DNA from: Imperialibacter roseus
Lineage (GTDB): Bacteria > Bacteroidota > Bacteroidia > Cytophagales > Cyclobacteriaceae
DNA: 64,000 nucleotides
Reading direction: 5' to 3'
Assembly (NCBI RefSeq): GCF_032999765.1
Contig: NZ_CP136051.1
Span: 558,001 to 622,000, forward strand
Of the stretch, positions 44,221 to 53,263 are shown piece after piece (within the stretch, counting starts at the first letter, position 1; every line of letters begins with the position of its first letter). A model generated the notes under the pieces. The model did no database searches. It worked only from the letters and a program-made list of their open reading frames with translations, and was not told where the DNA came from. A program made the translations under genes and the position numbers.

Positions 44221-44558
44221 AATAGCACTGTTCTGTCACTCATTGCTAACCACCGGCGCCTTACCGACCTCCAAGCCGGTGTCATGCCTTTGGTGCAGCT
44301 AATGCCAATTGTTATAATGGCAATAAGCGCAAATAATTTATTCAGGGTTATAGGGATAAGTAGCAGAGTTTGAGTAAATATGTAATAAAAGAGCTGTTAC
44401 TTTAAGGTGGAAGGTTTCTAAATTTTTTGGAATAAGAGAAACCTTAGGGTAGGCAGACAGTCTTTTAGTCGGAGTTATTAGTTTATTTTTTAGTGAGCTG
44501 TAGTAAGTGTCCTGGGTTTACCTGAACTAATTCTACTTATATTGTTAAACGTAGTCCC
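44221..44558. other. 338-bp intergenic region
   Basis: It contains TTGCTAAC (44243-44250) followed at once by CACCGGC (44251-44257) and GCCGGTG (44275-44281), a perfect 7-bp inverted repeat with a 17-nt loop and no T-run. The rest is AT-rich and has no gene I can support. Confidence 0.5.
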
Positions 44559-45011
44559 ATGAAGGCTATTTATTCTTTTCTGTGTCTTACATTTTTGCTG
44601 GCTTCCTGCGCTCGCCAACCCGACAACTACGAACTCCTCGAAGGCGAATGGAGGAATGTGTCGCTGAAACTGATCCAGCATACTATCGCCAACGGCACCA
44701 CAGATTCCACGCTGACTATAAAAAATGGTGACTGGGACAGCATACTTCAAATGAAGCCAATCCGAACTACCTTTAGCAGCAATGGAACCTACATGTCACG
44801 CTACTATAATCTTAAAGACTCTCTGATATTTGAGTCGGGGGGGCATTGGCATTTCATTGGCGACAGCCTCTACCTGTCATCCGACGAAGGTGACAACAGC
44901 TACTTTTTTCAGGTGTTGAAAAACAACCAGGCCAGGTTCGTTTCTCGCCTCGATTGGGACAATGACGGCCAACCGGACGACGAGTACGACGGTATTCAGC
45001 AAAAACAATAG
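44559..45011 (+). CDS. Lipoprotein of unknown function
   Basis: 150 aa. Lipobox LLASCA (Cys17). The mature part is beta-rich and acidic (LLEGEWRNVSLKLIQHTIANG, FSSNGTYMSRYYNLKDSL, WHFIGDSLYLSSDEGDNSYFF), the pattern of lipocalin-like small lipoproteins of Bacteroidota. It ends with a D-rich tail (DWDNDGQPDDEYDG). No closer family named. Confidence 0.75.
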   Translation: MKAIYSFLCLTFLLASCARQPDNYELLEGEWRNVSLKLIQHTIANGTTDSTLTIKNGDWDSILQMKPIRTTFSSNGTYMSRYYNLKDSLIFESGGHWHFIGDSLYLSSDEGDNSYFFQVLKNNQARFVSRLDWDNDGQPDDEYDGIQQKQ

Positions 45012-45087
45012 AACAATTTTTCACATTTAACCTCCTCATGCAACCCTCTGTTTCTCCTAAGGTCTTTGGTATAGAATTTCGAAAGTT

Positions 45088-45711
45088 TTGGAGAGAGCAA
45101 TTGCATACAGGTTGGAGGATTCACAAGCATATACAGTGACGGAGGAAGGGAAAAGCGCCGTTGTCAATATCCATCAGTCCCTTATCGACAGTTGTCGGGA
45201 GGGGAGCAGAGAGGCGCAATACCAGCTTTACAAACTGTATAACAAAGCCATGCTCAATGTTGCCTGGCGCATTGTGAACAACCAGTCTGATGCTGAAGAC
45301 ATCCTGCAGGAGTCTTTCCTAAGTGCCTTTCGTAATATTCAGTCGTACAAGGGTGACGCCACCTTTGGTGCCTGGCTAAAGCGAATAGTGGTGAACAAGG
45401 CGATCAACCATATTCGCAAACGAAAGTTGGAAATGAGCGACCAGGAAATTGGCGAAGTGGATGTTGCCGATGAGCAAACTTCGCTTGAAAATGATCCTGA
45501 AGTTTTGTTAAGTGTGGAGAGGATCAAGAGAGCCATCCCACAACTTCCGGACGGTTTCAGAGCAGTGTTATCGCTCTACCTGCTGGAAGGTTACGATCAT
45601 CGTGAAATTGCGGACATATTGGGCATAACAGAATCAACATCGAAGTCGCAGTTTAATAGAGCGAAAAGCAGATTGAGAGAAATTTTGAAGTCGGAGGTGA
45701 ATTATGAGTAG
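45088..45711 (+). CDS. ECF RNA polymerase sigma factor (second)
   Basis: 207 aa from TTG 45088 (the only start after an in-frame TAA at 45058; GTG 45136 is an alternative giving 191 aa). Region 2: QYQLYKLYNKAMLNVAWRIVNNQSDAEDILQESFLSAF. Region 4: DHREIADILGITESTSKSQFNRAKSRLR. It overlaps the next gene by 8 bp and heads a three-gene set with a membrane anti-sigma candidate and a DUF4097 protein. Confidence 0.92.
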   Translation: MERAIAYRLEDSQAYTVTEEGKSAVVNIHQSLIDSCREGSREAQYQLYKLYNKAMLNVAWRIVNNQSDAEDILQESFLSAFRNIQSYKGDATFGAWLKRIVVNKAINHIRKRKLEMSDQEIGEVDVADEQTSLENDPEVLLSVERIKRAIPQLPDGFRAVLSLYLLEGYDHREIADILGITESTSKSQFNRAKSRLREILKSEVNYE

Positions 45712-46255
45712 TCGTTTAGAAGAATTTATTCGCAACCACAAGGAGGAGTTTGATGACAAGGAAACCTCCGATAAGGTATGGGCCAACATTAGCAAAGGGC
45801 TTGAAAAAGACAAAAAGGCACCCGTTCCTATGTGGAATTGGACCTGGAGAGTCGCAGCAGTGTTTTTCTTTCTTACAAGCTCCTGGTTTGCAGTGGAAAA
45901 GGTGATGCAATACAAGGAAACCGGGGGAAATGAAGTGGCAGTAAGTGAAGAATACAAAGAGTTTGTGGAGGCTGATCACTATTACACAACTTTGATCAGC
46001 CAGAAGAAGCAGGAGATAGAAGACTTTCGCCTGGCCAATAGCGATCTTGAAGAGGAGTTTTTGCAGGATGTGGAGAAACTTGACTCCATGTATATGGACT
46101 TGAAAAAAGAATTGAAAAGCTTTCAATATAATGAGAAACTGATGGATGCAGTGATTCGCAATCTCCAATTGCGTGTCGAAATTCTAAATCAACAAATCAG
46201 TCTTCTGCAGCGGATTCGGCAGAAAAAAGCGCAGGAGGAAACAGTTTCTATTTAA
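45704..46255 (+). CDS. Single-pass membrane protein, probable anti-sigma factor
   Basis: 183 aa. A cytosolic N-terminus (MSSRLEEFIRNHKEEFDDKETSD, Trp-ending KVWANI) is followed by a helix at ~47-67 (WRVAAVFFFLTSSWFAV) and a long acidic/lysine coiled coil outside the cell membrane (~85-175). There is no zinc motif. Location after an ECF sigma gene, with translational overlap, plus the FDDKE N-terminus used by Bacteroidota anti-sigmas, support the role by context. Confidence 0.78.
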   Translation: MSSRLEEFIRNHKEEFDDKETSDKVWANISKGLEKDKKAPVPMWNWTWRVAAVFFFLTSSWFAVEKVMQYKETGGNEVAVSEEYKEFVEADHYYTTLISQKKQEIEDFRLANSDLEEEFLQDVEKLDSMYMDLKKELKSFQYNEKLMDAVIRNLQLRVEILNQQISLLQRIRQKKAQEETVSI

Positions 46256-46265
46256 GAGAAAGACC

Positions 46266-47336
46266 ATGAAACAGAACATGTATAAACATTTGAAATATTC
46301 GGCACTGGTTTTTTGTCTGCTGTTTGTGGCAGGCCTGGCGAGTGCTCAGGGCTCGGAAAAAGAGAAGAGGGTGTCGAAATCGTACAAAGTGAACGATAAC
46401 CGACTGGAGTTTTCGGTAAGGAATAAGTTCGGGAAAGTGGAGATTTCCACCTGGGACAAGCCACAGATAGACGTGGAGGTGGTGATCAAAGTGGACAACC
46501 GAAATGAATCCAGAGCCATGAAGATGCTCGACCAGATCAACGTCACCATCATGGAGTCGTCGCAGGCGATTGCTTTTGAGACGAGGATTGATGGTAGCCT
46601 GAACAACCGGAACAATGAGGAGTTCGAGATCAACTACACGATCAAAATGCCCTCTAACCTACCGTTGACGGTGAAAAACAGCTTTGGCGACACCTACATT
46701 GGTTCCTACGATGGCCCGGCCACCCTCGACATTGCTTACGGTAATATCAAAGCAGAAACATTTTCCAACGACCTGAGACTCGAGCTGTCGTTTGGTAGCG
46801 GTGACATTACCAGCACCAAAAAAACCGACATGACAGTGAAGTACAGCAAGCTCGACATAGGCAAGGTGGGCAACGCCACTATCAATAGCCAGTTTTCGGA
46901 TCTTGATATTGAGGAGTTGCTGGATGTGAACCTCGACGCTAAGTATGGCAGCGTGGAATTTGGCTCCCTCAACAACATCACCGGCAGGGTGAGCTTCTCG
47001 GGCTTTGAGCTCGATCTGCTGCGGAAGTCGATGGACCTGACCACGAGTTATTCCGGGGACTTCACCGTGCGCAAGGTGACCAAGGGCTTTCAGCGCATCA
47101 GCCTCGACGGCAAGTTTGGCTCGTTTGACATTGGCCTTGAGAGCGGAGCCAACGCCTCGGTGGAAGCCAACCTGAAGTACTGCGACATGTCGTACTCAGG
47201 CGTGCCCTTCGAATTCAACTACGTGGTGAAAGACCACAACAGCAAAGAGTATCGTGGCAAACTGGGTACAGGCCAGGGAGGCACCATCAATGTCAGCAGC
47301 GACTACGGCGACGTAAGAGTAAGAACAGTACAGTAA
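46266..47336 (+). CDS. Exported DUF4097-type beta-helix protein
   Basis: 356 aa with a signal peptide (LVFCLLFVAGLASAQ). Repeating beta-strand units fit DUF4097: NKFGKVEISTWDKPQIDVEV, NSFGDTYIGSYDGPATLDIAYGNI, KYGSVEFGSLNNITGRVSF, GKFGSFDIGLESGANASVEAN, ending SSDYGDVRVRTVQ. Third gene of the sigma/anti-sigma operon; it likely sits in the periplasm or outer envelope and may feed the anti-sigma. A strong terminator follows 22 bp later. Confidence 0.82.
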   Translation: MKQNMYKHLKYSALVFCLLFVAGLASAQGSEKEKRVSKSYKVNDNRLEFSVRNKFGKVEISTWDKPQIDVEVVIKVDNRNESRAMKMLDQINVTIMESSQAIAFETRIDGSLNNRNNEEFEINYTIKMPSNLPLTVKNSFGDTYIGSYDGPATLDIAYGNIKAETFSNDLRLELSFGSGDITSTKKTDMTVKYSKLDIGKVGNATINSQFSDLDIEELLDVNLDAKYGSVEFGSLNNITGRVSFSGFELDLLRKSMDLTTSYSGDFTVRKVTKGFQRISLDGKFGSFDIGLESGANASVEANLKYCDMSYSGVPFEFNYVVKDHNSKEYRGKLGTGQGGTINVSSDYGDVRVRTVQ

Positions 47337-47358
47337 TAGGCATACAATCCAGGTCCTG

Positions 47359-47400
47359 AAAGGCCGTACCAGCGTAGGCTGGTGCGGCCTTTTGTTCTTT
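47359..47400 (+). terminator. Strong terminator after DUF4097 gene
   Basis: Long stem AAAGGCCGTACCAGC (47359-47373) / GCTGGTGCGGCCTTT (47378-47392) with a 4-nt loop GTAG, then TTGTTCTTTT. Confidence 0.88.
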
Positions 47401-47605
47401 TCCAGGTAGTACCGGCGTTTAAAGTACTCAACCCTTTGTTAGGCTTTATGTAGTTATATCTGGAACTATACCTTTCCATTATGTTTGCTCGTTCAGCTAA
47501 TTTCTCTAAAATTGTGAGCGGGCTTTCGGTAGCAATTGCTTTCCCCCTGGAACCATCAAGTTTTTTTTCTTTAAAAGTTCTGTAAAGAATTTTCGTACAA
47601 CCACT

Positions 47606-50071
47606 ATGTATATACCCGAGGAGAACGACCATCAGGCTCCTGATTTACTAAAACCTGGTCAGTTGAACATGCTTTTACAGCGGCAGCTTGAGCAGTTTCT
47701 TCCTGCGGGTGAAACTACGCCCCGGAATCTGGAGGGGCTCTTGCAGGCCGTTAACGAAACCTACGAAAATTTTGAAAAGCAGCTGCCTGGCGAAGAAATC
47801 CGCTCTCTCGTGTCGCAGCAAATCGGCAGTATGGGTGCCTGGGAATTGACTTTGGACAGCCATAACCCCCTGAGAGGACAGTTGGTTTGGTCAGAAGAGA
47901 TGTACGGGATTTTCGGGTACACCGAAAATGAGGTACCGGTGACCCTGGAGCTCTATTTTGCTCATTTGCTGCCTGCCGACAAAAGGTTGGTGGAGGCCAC
48001 GCTTGGGCAAATGATTGTATCGGGAGAAGATTGCCGGATGGAACACTGGCTGATCAGAAAGGATGGTAGCGAGTGCTTCGTCTGTCAGAGGGGAACGCTC
48101 GTGCGTGATGAGGAAAGTGGCGAGCCTCTGCGGCTGATTGCTATAGTGCACGATATTACAGACCACAAAAGAGCCCAGGAGGAGATACAGAATAAGGAGA
48201 CTCATCTTAGCATGACTCAGCGCATTGCCAGGGTGGGTAGCTGGGAGATGGGCCTTCAGCAGTCGCCGAATTCACTGGTCGGCCCTCTTCGGTTGTCTGA
48301 TGAGTGTTATCGCATTCTTGGCTATGAGCCAGGGGAGATTGTTCCTGACGTCAATGTGATCACTTCGCACCTCCATCCGGAAGACAGGAAAAGAGTGCAC
48401 GCAGTAGTTGGGGAAGCTATGGCAGCATCGTCGCCTTTTGAGGTAGAATGCAGAGTGATTACCAGGCAGGGCCAATTGCTTCATGTAGTTGGCCGTGGCG
48501 AGATAATCATCAATGGCTTGCGCAACAGACCAGTGAAGGTGATCGGGATACTGCAGGACGTAACCGAGCAGAAGCGAGCATCTCTGTCACTGGAAGAGGC
48601 CAAGGCCAATTTTAAAAATGTTCTGGAAAACACCGATACAGCATTTACGCTGCTAGACAAGGAGAGAAAGATTCTGTTGTTCAACCGGCAAGCCGATGAA
48701 CTAACTAAAAGAGAAGCAGGCAACACCATGGCAATTGGTGCCAAATATGAAGACATCGTGCTGCCAGGCAGGAAGGAAATAGTAAGGCAAGCACTGGAAA
48801 GTGTAGCGCTTTCAAAGCAAAAGTTGGTCTACGAGTCCCACTACGCAAATGCTGACCGCCCGGAATGCTGGTTTTCAGTAAGTATACACCCCATTGTTAG
48901 TGAAAATAATGAACTCATCGGCATGAGCGTAGCCACCCATGAGATCACGAAAGAGAAGAATCATCTTGAACAAATCAAGGTGAGCAATGAGAGGTACGAG
49001 TTGGTCACCAGGGCTACGAAAGATGTGATTTGGGACTGGAACCTGATGGATGACATGGTGTATCGTTCAAATACTTTCATTGAAGTGTTTGGAGGGATAA
49101 GCGTAGCCGATGAAATGCTCAAGGATGGATGGATAGAACAGGTGCATGAGGAAGATCAGGCTCGTGTGCACCAGCACATGATGAGCTGCATAGAGGATCC
49201 CCGAGCAAATGTGTGGGAAGATGAGTATCGGTTTTATCGGAAAAATGGCGAATTGGCCTATGTAAGCGATAGGGGCCTGATTATTCGCAACAGCCAGGGT
49301 CAGGCGGAGCGAATGGTGGGGGCCATGAGAGACATAACTACTCAAACACTGCTTGAAAAGGAAAGGGATAGAATCACCAATGACCTGCTGCAACGAAATG
49401 TAGCACTTGAGCAGTTTACTTATATTGTTTCACATAATTTGAGGGGGCCGGTGGCCAATATACTTGGGCTTTCAGGGCTGCTAAAGTCCTCGGCACTCGA
49501 CGAGCAGTCCTTTCAGATGTGCTTAACCTCCATGGAGTCCACCACAAAAAAGCTCGATCAGGTGATCAAAGACCTGGATCAGGTATTGCAGGTGCGTCAG
49601 CAGCTCACCCAAACAAAGGAAAAAATAAGCCTGCGTGGACTGGTGAAAGAAATTCAATTGATGATAGGGCATGAGCAGGGGCACAATGATATATGGATAA
49701 ATATCGATTTTTCAAAAACAGATGAAGTGTACAGTTTAAAGAGCTATCTGCATAGCATTTTTCATAACCTCATTACCAATAGTATTAAGTACAGAAAACG
49801 TGATCAACCGCTGACTATCGACATAAAAAGTGATCAGTCAAACGGGTATACCGTGCTTACCTTCAAAGACAACGGCACGGGGATCGACCTCAAAACCAAT
49901 GGCGAGAAGGTTTTTGGGCTGTACAAACGGTTTCATGAAAGCGTCGAAGGAAAGGGCGTAGGGCTGTTTATGACCAAGACGCAAGTGGAATCGCTGGGAG
50001 GAAGAATTCATCTCCAAAGTGAACTGGGTGTCGGCACTGAGTTCACCGTTGAGCTTCTGGATCCCAGCTAG
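47606..50071 (+). CDS. Multi-PAS sensor histidine kinase (cytosolic)
   Basis: 821 aa, no membrane helices. An N-terminal helical region (~1-75) is followed by four PAS/PAC modules, roughly 80-190, 205-320, 330-445 and 450-580 (each ending in a DIT-type motif: VHDITDHKRAQEE, LQDVTEQKRAS, THEITKEKNHLE, MRDITTQTLLEKE). The kinase core has TYIVSHNLRGPVANILGLSGLL (His610), NLITNSIKYRKRD, DNGTGIDLK and GKGVGLFMTKTQVESLGG. Probably senses small molecules, light or redox; no response regulator is adjacent. Confidence 0.92.
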   Translation: MYIPEENDHQAPDLLKPGQLNMLLQRQLEQFLPAGETTPRNLEGLLQAVNETYENFEKQLPGEEIRSLVSQQIGSMGAWELTLDSHNPLRGQLVWSEEMYGIFGYTENEVPVTLELYFAHLLPADKRLVEATLGQMIVSGEDCRMEHWLIRKDGSECFVCQRGTLVRDEESGEPLRLIAIVHDITDHKRAQEEIQNKETHLSMTQRIARVGSWEMGLQQSPNSLVGPLRLSDECYRILGYEPGEIVPDVNVITSHLHPEDRKRVHAVVGEAMAASSPFEVECRVITRQGQLLHVVGRGEIIINGLRNRPVKVIGILQDVTEQKRASLSLEEAKANFKNVLENTDTAFTLLDKERKILLFNRQADELTKREAGNTMAIGAKYEDIVLPGRKEIVRQALESVALSKQKLVYESHYANADRPECWFSVSIHPIVSENNELIGMSVATHEITKEKNHLEQIKVSNERYELVTRATKDVIWDWNLMDDMVYRSNTFIEVFGGISVADEMLKDGWIEQVHEEDQARVHQHMMSCIEDPRANVWEDEYRFYRKNGELAYVSDRGLIIRNSQGQAERMVGAMRDITTQTLLEKERDRITNDLLQRNVALEQFTYIVSHNLRGPVANILGLSGLLKSSALDEQSFQMCLTSMESTTKKLDQVIKDLDQVLQVRQQLTQTKEKISLRGLVKEIQLMIGHEQGHNDIWINIDFSKTDEVYSLKSYLHSIFHNLITNSIKYRKRDQPLTIDIKSDQSNGYTVLTFKDNGTGIDLKTNGEKVFGLYKRFHESVEGKGVGLFMTKTQVESLGGRIHLQSELGVGTEFTVELLDPS

Positions 50072-50158
50072 CCAGTTCGGTTTTACGTCCTGCCATCTGT
50101 TTTTGCTCGGAAGCAACGGAGCTTCTGAGCTTATTTGACAGTATTCAAAGTTATGGAG

Positions 50159-50485
50159 CTACTGCTGCCTCAGGCACAAACTGTTGCCATCCAAGTCTTT
50201 TAGCCAGGCAAAACGTCCCCATGGTGTCTCGTCAATTTTTCCTACCTGAATCCCTTTGGCCGTTAACGCTTCAATCTCTTTTTCAATATCGTTTGTATCG
50301 CAAATAAGACCACTGAAGCTTGCCAACGAGATGGTAGTAGCGCCATTGGGAAGTGCCATCTGTATCCATGTTTCGCCGTGATGAGACGGTGCCTCTAACA
50401 CCACTTCGAAGCCTAGCTTCAAATAGAACTCTTTCGCTTTTTGTCTGTCCTTAACGGGTAGCATGACAATTTCTAATGACTTCAT
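50159..50485 (-). CDS. VOC (glyoxalase/bleomycin-resistance fold) protein
   Basis: 108 aa from ATG 50485 (an in-frame extension to 50578 lacks family features). MKSLEIVMLPVKDRQKAKEFYLKLGFEV is the VOC start, and GETWIQMALPNGATTISLASF plus GRFAWLKDLDGNSLCLRQ give the metal-strand Glu/His-type positions. Single VOC module; substrate unknown. It is divergent from the GlxA-type regulator and could be its target. Confidence 0.87.
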   Translation of the reverse strand: MKSLEIVMLPVKDRQKAKEFYLKLGFEVVLEAPSHHGETWIQMALPNGATTISLASFSGLICDTNDIEKEIEALTAKGIQVGKIDETPWGRFAWLKDLDGNSLCLRQQ

Positions 50486-50604
50486 AACAATAGGATTTAG
50501 ATTACCTGACAAAAGTAGTTGTGCAAACGGCCTGTGACAACGGCTGATTACGACAATGTAGCCCGCTGATTGCGTCAACGCATGGCTGACTTCCGGGTTC
50601 CTGC

Positions 50605-50612
50605 TACATTTG
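50605..50612 (+). promoter_or_regulatory. Possible -7 element TACATTTG before GlxA-type regulator
   Basis: It matches TAnnTTTG and lies 5 bp before ATG 50617, so the transcript would be nearly leaderless. No clear -33. Confidence 0.3.
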
Positions 50613-50616
50613 CATC

Positions 50617-51579
50617 ATGAAGCATGTTTCCATTTTGCCACTGTATGAGGCCACCGTCACTAGTATTGATAGCAGCCATCAGATTTTGAACCGGGTCAAT
50701 GACTTCATGGCCTATCAGGGGCGCCCACCCTTTTATCAGGTTGAAATTGTGGGTCTGGAAGAGAAAACGAGCATGGGTGGCGGTATCTACGATATTCGTG
50801 TTGACAAAACAATCGACCGGGTGCCTAAAACCGACCTCATCGTACTTCCACTACTGTGTGGCAACTTCCCCGAAGCGATCTCAAAAAACCAGCCTTACAA
50901 AGACTGGGTAGTTGCACAATACCATAGCGGAGCAGAGATCCTTTGCCTTTGTGTTGGTTCTTTTTTTCTGGCCTCCACCGGACTTTTGGCGGGGCGGAAA
51001 TGTGCCGTGCACTGGGCGTCGACGAATGAATTCAAGACTTTGTTTCCCGAGGTGGAGGTAGTTGACGACGGCATTATCAGCGACGAAAAGGGTATTTATA
51101 CCTGTGGTGGGGGGTATTCTTATTTGAACTTGCTGCTCTATATCCTGGAGAAGCACATGGGAAAAGAAATTTCTATCTTGGCGTCGAAGATGTTCGAGAT
51201 CGATATTGAACGGAAGAGTCAAAATCCTTTCATGATTTTTGTGGGGCAGAAGCGCCACGGAGACGAAGCCGTGCTAAAGGTGCAGGAGTATATCGAAAAC
51301 AACCCAACGGAGGTTTTCAGCGTGGATGCGATGTGTGAGAAAGCCGGCATTGGACGGCGGACTTTCGAACGCCGATTTAAAAAATCCACTGGCAACTCGA
51401 TTGCGGAATATATTCAGCGGGTGAAAGTGGAGTTTGCCAAAAAACACTTGGAAATGGGCCGCAAAACAGTGAATGAAATCATCTACGAAACGGGCTACAA
51501 CGATGTGGAGGCTTTCAGAAAAGTGTTTAAGAGGTTTACCGATTTGTCACCCATTGACTACAAGAGACGGTTTGCCTGA
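50617..51579 (+). CDS. GlxA-family transcriptional regulator (DJ-1/PfpI + AraC HTH)
   Basis: 320 aa. N-terminal DJ-1/PfpI-like domain (~1-185) with the nucleophile-elbow segment ILCLCVGSFFLASTGLLAGRK. The C-terminal AraC helix-turn-helix pair spans ~215-318: VFSVDAMCEKAGIGRRTFERRFKKSTGNS and VNEIIYETGYNDVEAFRKVFKRFTDLSPIDYKRRF. It is divergent from the VOC gene, with 131 bp between start codons. Effector unknown. Confidence 0.92.
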   Translation: MKHVSILPLYEATVTSIDSSHQILNRVNDFMAYQGRPPFYQVEIVGLEEKTSMGGGIYDIRVDKTIDRVPKTDLIVLPLLCGNFPEAISKNQPYKDWVVAQYHSGAEILCLCVGSFFLASTGLLAGRKCAVHWASTNEFKTLFPEVEVVDDGIISDEKGIYTCGGGYSYLNLLLYILEKHMGKEISILASKMFEIDIERKSQNPFMIFVGQKRHGDEAVLKVQEYIENNPTEVFSVDAMCEKAGIGRRTFERRFKKSTGNSIAEYIQRVKVEFAKKHLEMGRKTVNEIIYETGYNDVEAFRKVFKRFTDLSPIDYKRRFA

Positions 51580-51613
51580 TATTTGTGTAGCTAAGGTTCG
51601 CTGAATTTGACTT

Positions 51614-51644
51614 TTTTTGCTGGCCAATTCTTCGGCTGGCAAAA
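51614..51644. other. Stem-loop downstream of GlxA-type gene
   Basis: TTTTGCTGGCC pairs imperfectly (with G-T) with GGCTGGCAAAA. It lies 35 bp after the GlxA-type stop, just ahead of the stronger terminator at 51655. Confidence 0.4.
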
Positions 51645-51654
51645 GAACAAATAA

Positions 51655-51683
51655 AAACCCCGCATCAAAATGACACGGGGTTT
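51655..51683. terminator. Bidirectional-type terminator hairpin
   Basis: AAACCCCG (51655-51662) / CGGGGTTT (51676-51683), 13-nt loop. It is AT-rich on both flanks. It ends the GlxA-type transcript from the left. Confidence 0.65.
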
Positions 51684-52047
51684 ATCTGTACTGCCAACTT
51701 GTTTTAGAGTAGTTCCGCTTTTGTCTTAGCCTGGCTGGCGGTGTTTCTTGTGCCAATGCCCAATTCCAATCGACTTCCTGGAATAAGTGCCTGTATCAGG
51801 ACTTTGACTGCATAAGGGAACATTTATTTTCCACAATTTTTAACTGCTCGGGGTAGTCGACCAGCAAAGCGACAAGCACTAAATATTCTCGAAGCCGAGC
51901 TTTCATAAGACTGGTGATGTTTGCGGAAACTAAAATAAGGTAAGTTCACCCTCGAATTTCAGTAAATGAGGAACTGCCTGAAATAGATGAGTATTCGTAG
52001 CATGGTGGTGATTTGGCAGGAAGATAGCCTCGACCAGAAAAGGCATA

Positions 52048-52539
52048 TTACGAGCCTGTCCTGGCCTGCGACACCCATTTTGGTGCGTCCTCAATTGTCT
52101 GACGCAGGAGCAGGTTTAGTTGAGCTGCGTGGTGCTGTACATGCCGCATGTTGTAGAGCAGCATCTCAAAAACCGAATAGTTCTTGTAGTCGTTCACCCA
52201 GCGCTGGTCGGCAATATCTTCCGTCATGCTGGCGATCAACTCATAACATTTTTTCCGGCTAGCTTCCAAATAGTCAAGCAACTCGTCTTTGCTGTACACC
52301 TCGTCGGGCATGGCACCTTTCGGATCAAACTCAGAGAGCGTAAATGGAGGAGTGGGCGAAAATTGTTTTGGGTTGAGCGTGAGGTAGTAGTCGAGATAGA
52401 ACAGACAGTGATAGGCCACGTACCAGAATTTGTTGCCAGTATCCCATTGCTCAGCAGGGCACATTTTCAGCGCATTTTCAAGCATGTCGATGCTGGCACC
52501 GAACTGCTTCCATAAAGTTTCTCTCATTGACTCTTTCAT
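52048..52539 (-). CDS. DinB-like (DNA-damage-inducible / YfiT-type) protein
   Basis: 163 aa. A four-helix bundle with the metal-site histidines spread as expected: YVAYHCLFYLDYYLT (His44), and NMRHVQHHAAQLNLLLRQ (C-terminal His pair). Such proteins bind a divalent metal and many act as thiol transferases or have unknown roles. Stands alone. Confidence 0.83.
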   Translation of the reverse strand: MKESMRETLWKQFGASIDMLENALKMCPAEQWDTGNKFWYVAYHCLFYLDYYLTLNPKQFSPTPPFTLSEFDPKGAMPDEVYSKDELLDYLEASRKKCYELIASMTEDIADQRWVNDYKNYSVFEMLLYNMRHVQHHAAQLNLLLRQTIEDAPKWVSQARTGS

Positions 52540-52658
52540 TTTCGCAGACTTGTTTTCCGTGAACCAAGGTGCAATGTCCCTGGCATTTGATAAGGCTTAA
52601 GGTACGAAAGGTGTTTTATTTGCCCTCTTGGTGAAATGCTCTGCTTTCGACCGTATTT

Positions 52659-53204
52659 TTACCACCCAATCGCTACCCTAAAACACTTTCCCTCCCTTGT
52701 CAGCAACCCATTGTCACTTGCTGATGTGTAGGTGGCTATTTCCTTTCCAAACTTCTCATAGAAGCCAAACGACTTTGGGTGGCTGGAGCTAAGGTAGATA
52801 TCGGCGAAGCCCAGCTTTCCATAGTAGGGTATGATGACCTCTTTCAGCCATCGCTGGCCAATGCCCTGGCCCCGCTCCATGATGTGGAAGTATTTGAGGA
52901 TAAGAGATTTTTCCGGCTCCGGTATCGGATACCTCGATTCAATAGTTGCCAGCTCGCCACGCAGGATGAAAAGAGCGCCCTTCAGTTTTCCCCCCTTCAT
53001 TAGCAAGTGTGAATCTACCTCCAGGGTGGGTTTCTTTTGCGCTTCATCAAAAAAACGGGTAGCATGGGTCAGCTCATTGTAGTCGTCCCAGTCGTTGGTG
53101 AGCTTCAATTGCACGTAGTGTTCGGTTGGCGCCAGAAACCTGGGGTGGAATGATTGACTGAGGAAGAACGACCAATCGCCTGAAGTATATAGCTTTTGCA
53201 TCAC
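52659..53204 (-). CDS. GNAT-family N-acetyltransferase-like protein
   Basis: 181 aa. The acetyl-CoA loop is RGQGIGQRWLKEVIIPYYGKLG (~111-132), followed by the usual end strand and helix DIYLSSSHPKSFGFYEKFGKEIA. The N-terminal half diverges from standard GNATs. Substrate unknown. Confidence 0.8.
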   Translation of the reverse strand: MMQKLYTSGDWSFFLSQSFHPRFLAPTEHYVQLKLTNDWDDYNELTHATRFFDEAQKKPTLEVDSHLLMKGGKLKGALFILRGELATIESRYPIPEPEKSLILKYFHIMERGQGIGQRWLKEVIIPYYGKLGFADIYLSSSHPKSFGFYEKFGKEIATYTSASDNGLLTREGKCFRVAIGW

Positions 53205-53221
53205 TCCACAAAAGAAGTAAA

Positions 53222-53253
53222 TATATGGCCGGCCCGGTAGAGCGGGCCATATA
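53222..53253. terminator. Hairpin between SH3 lipoprotein and GNAT gene
   Basis: TATATGG (53222-53228) pairs with CCATATA (53247-53253), with an inner CCCG/CGGG stem and a bulge. It is 10 bp after the SH3-lipoprotein stop on the minus strand. The T-run is short, so it may be a weak terminator or processing site. Confidence 0.4.
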
Positions 53254-53263
53254 AAAGTGGGAA

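Larger units (their letters stand above)
51580..52047. other. ~470-bp convergent intergenic region
   Basis: Apart from the two stem-loops at 51614-51644 and 51655-51683 I see nothing: no ORF of conserved type and no repeat. A short + strand frame at 51987-52262 is a shadow of the DinB gene. Confidence 0.5.
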
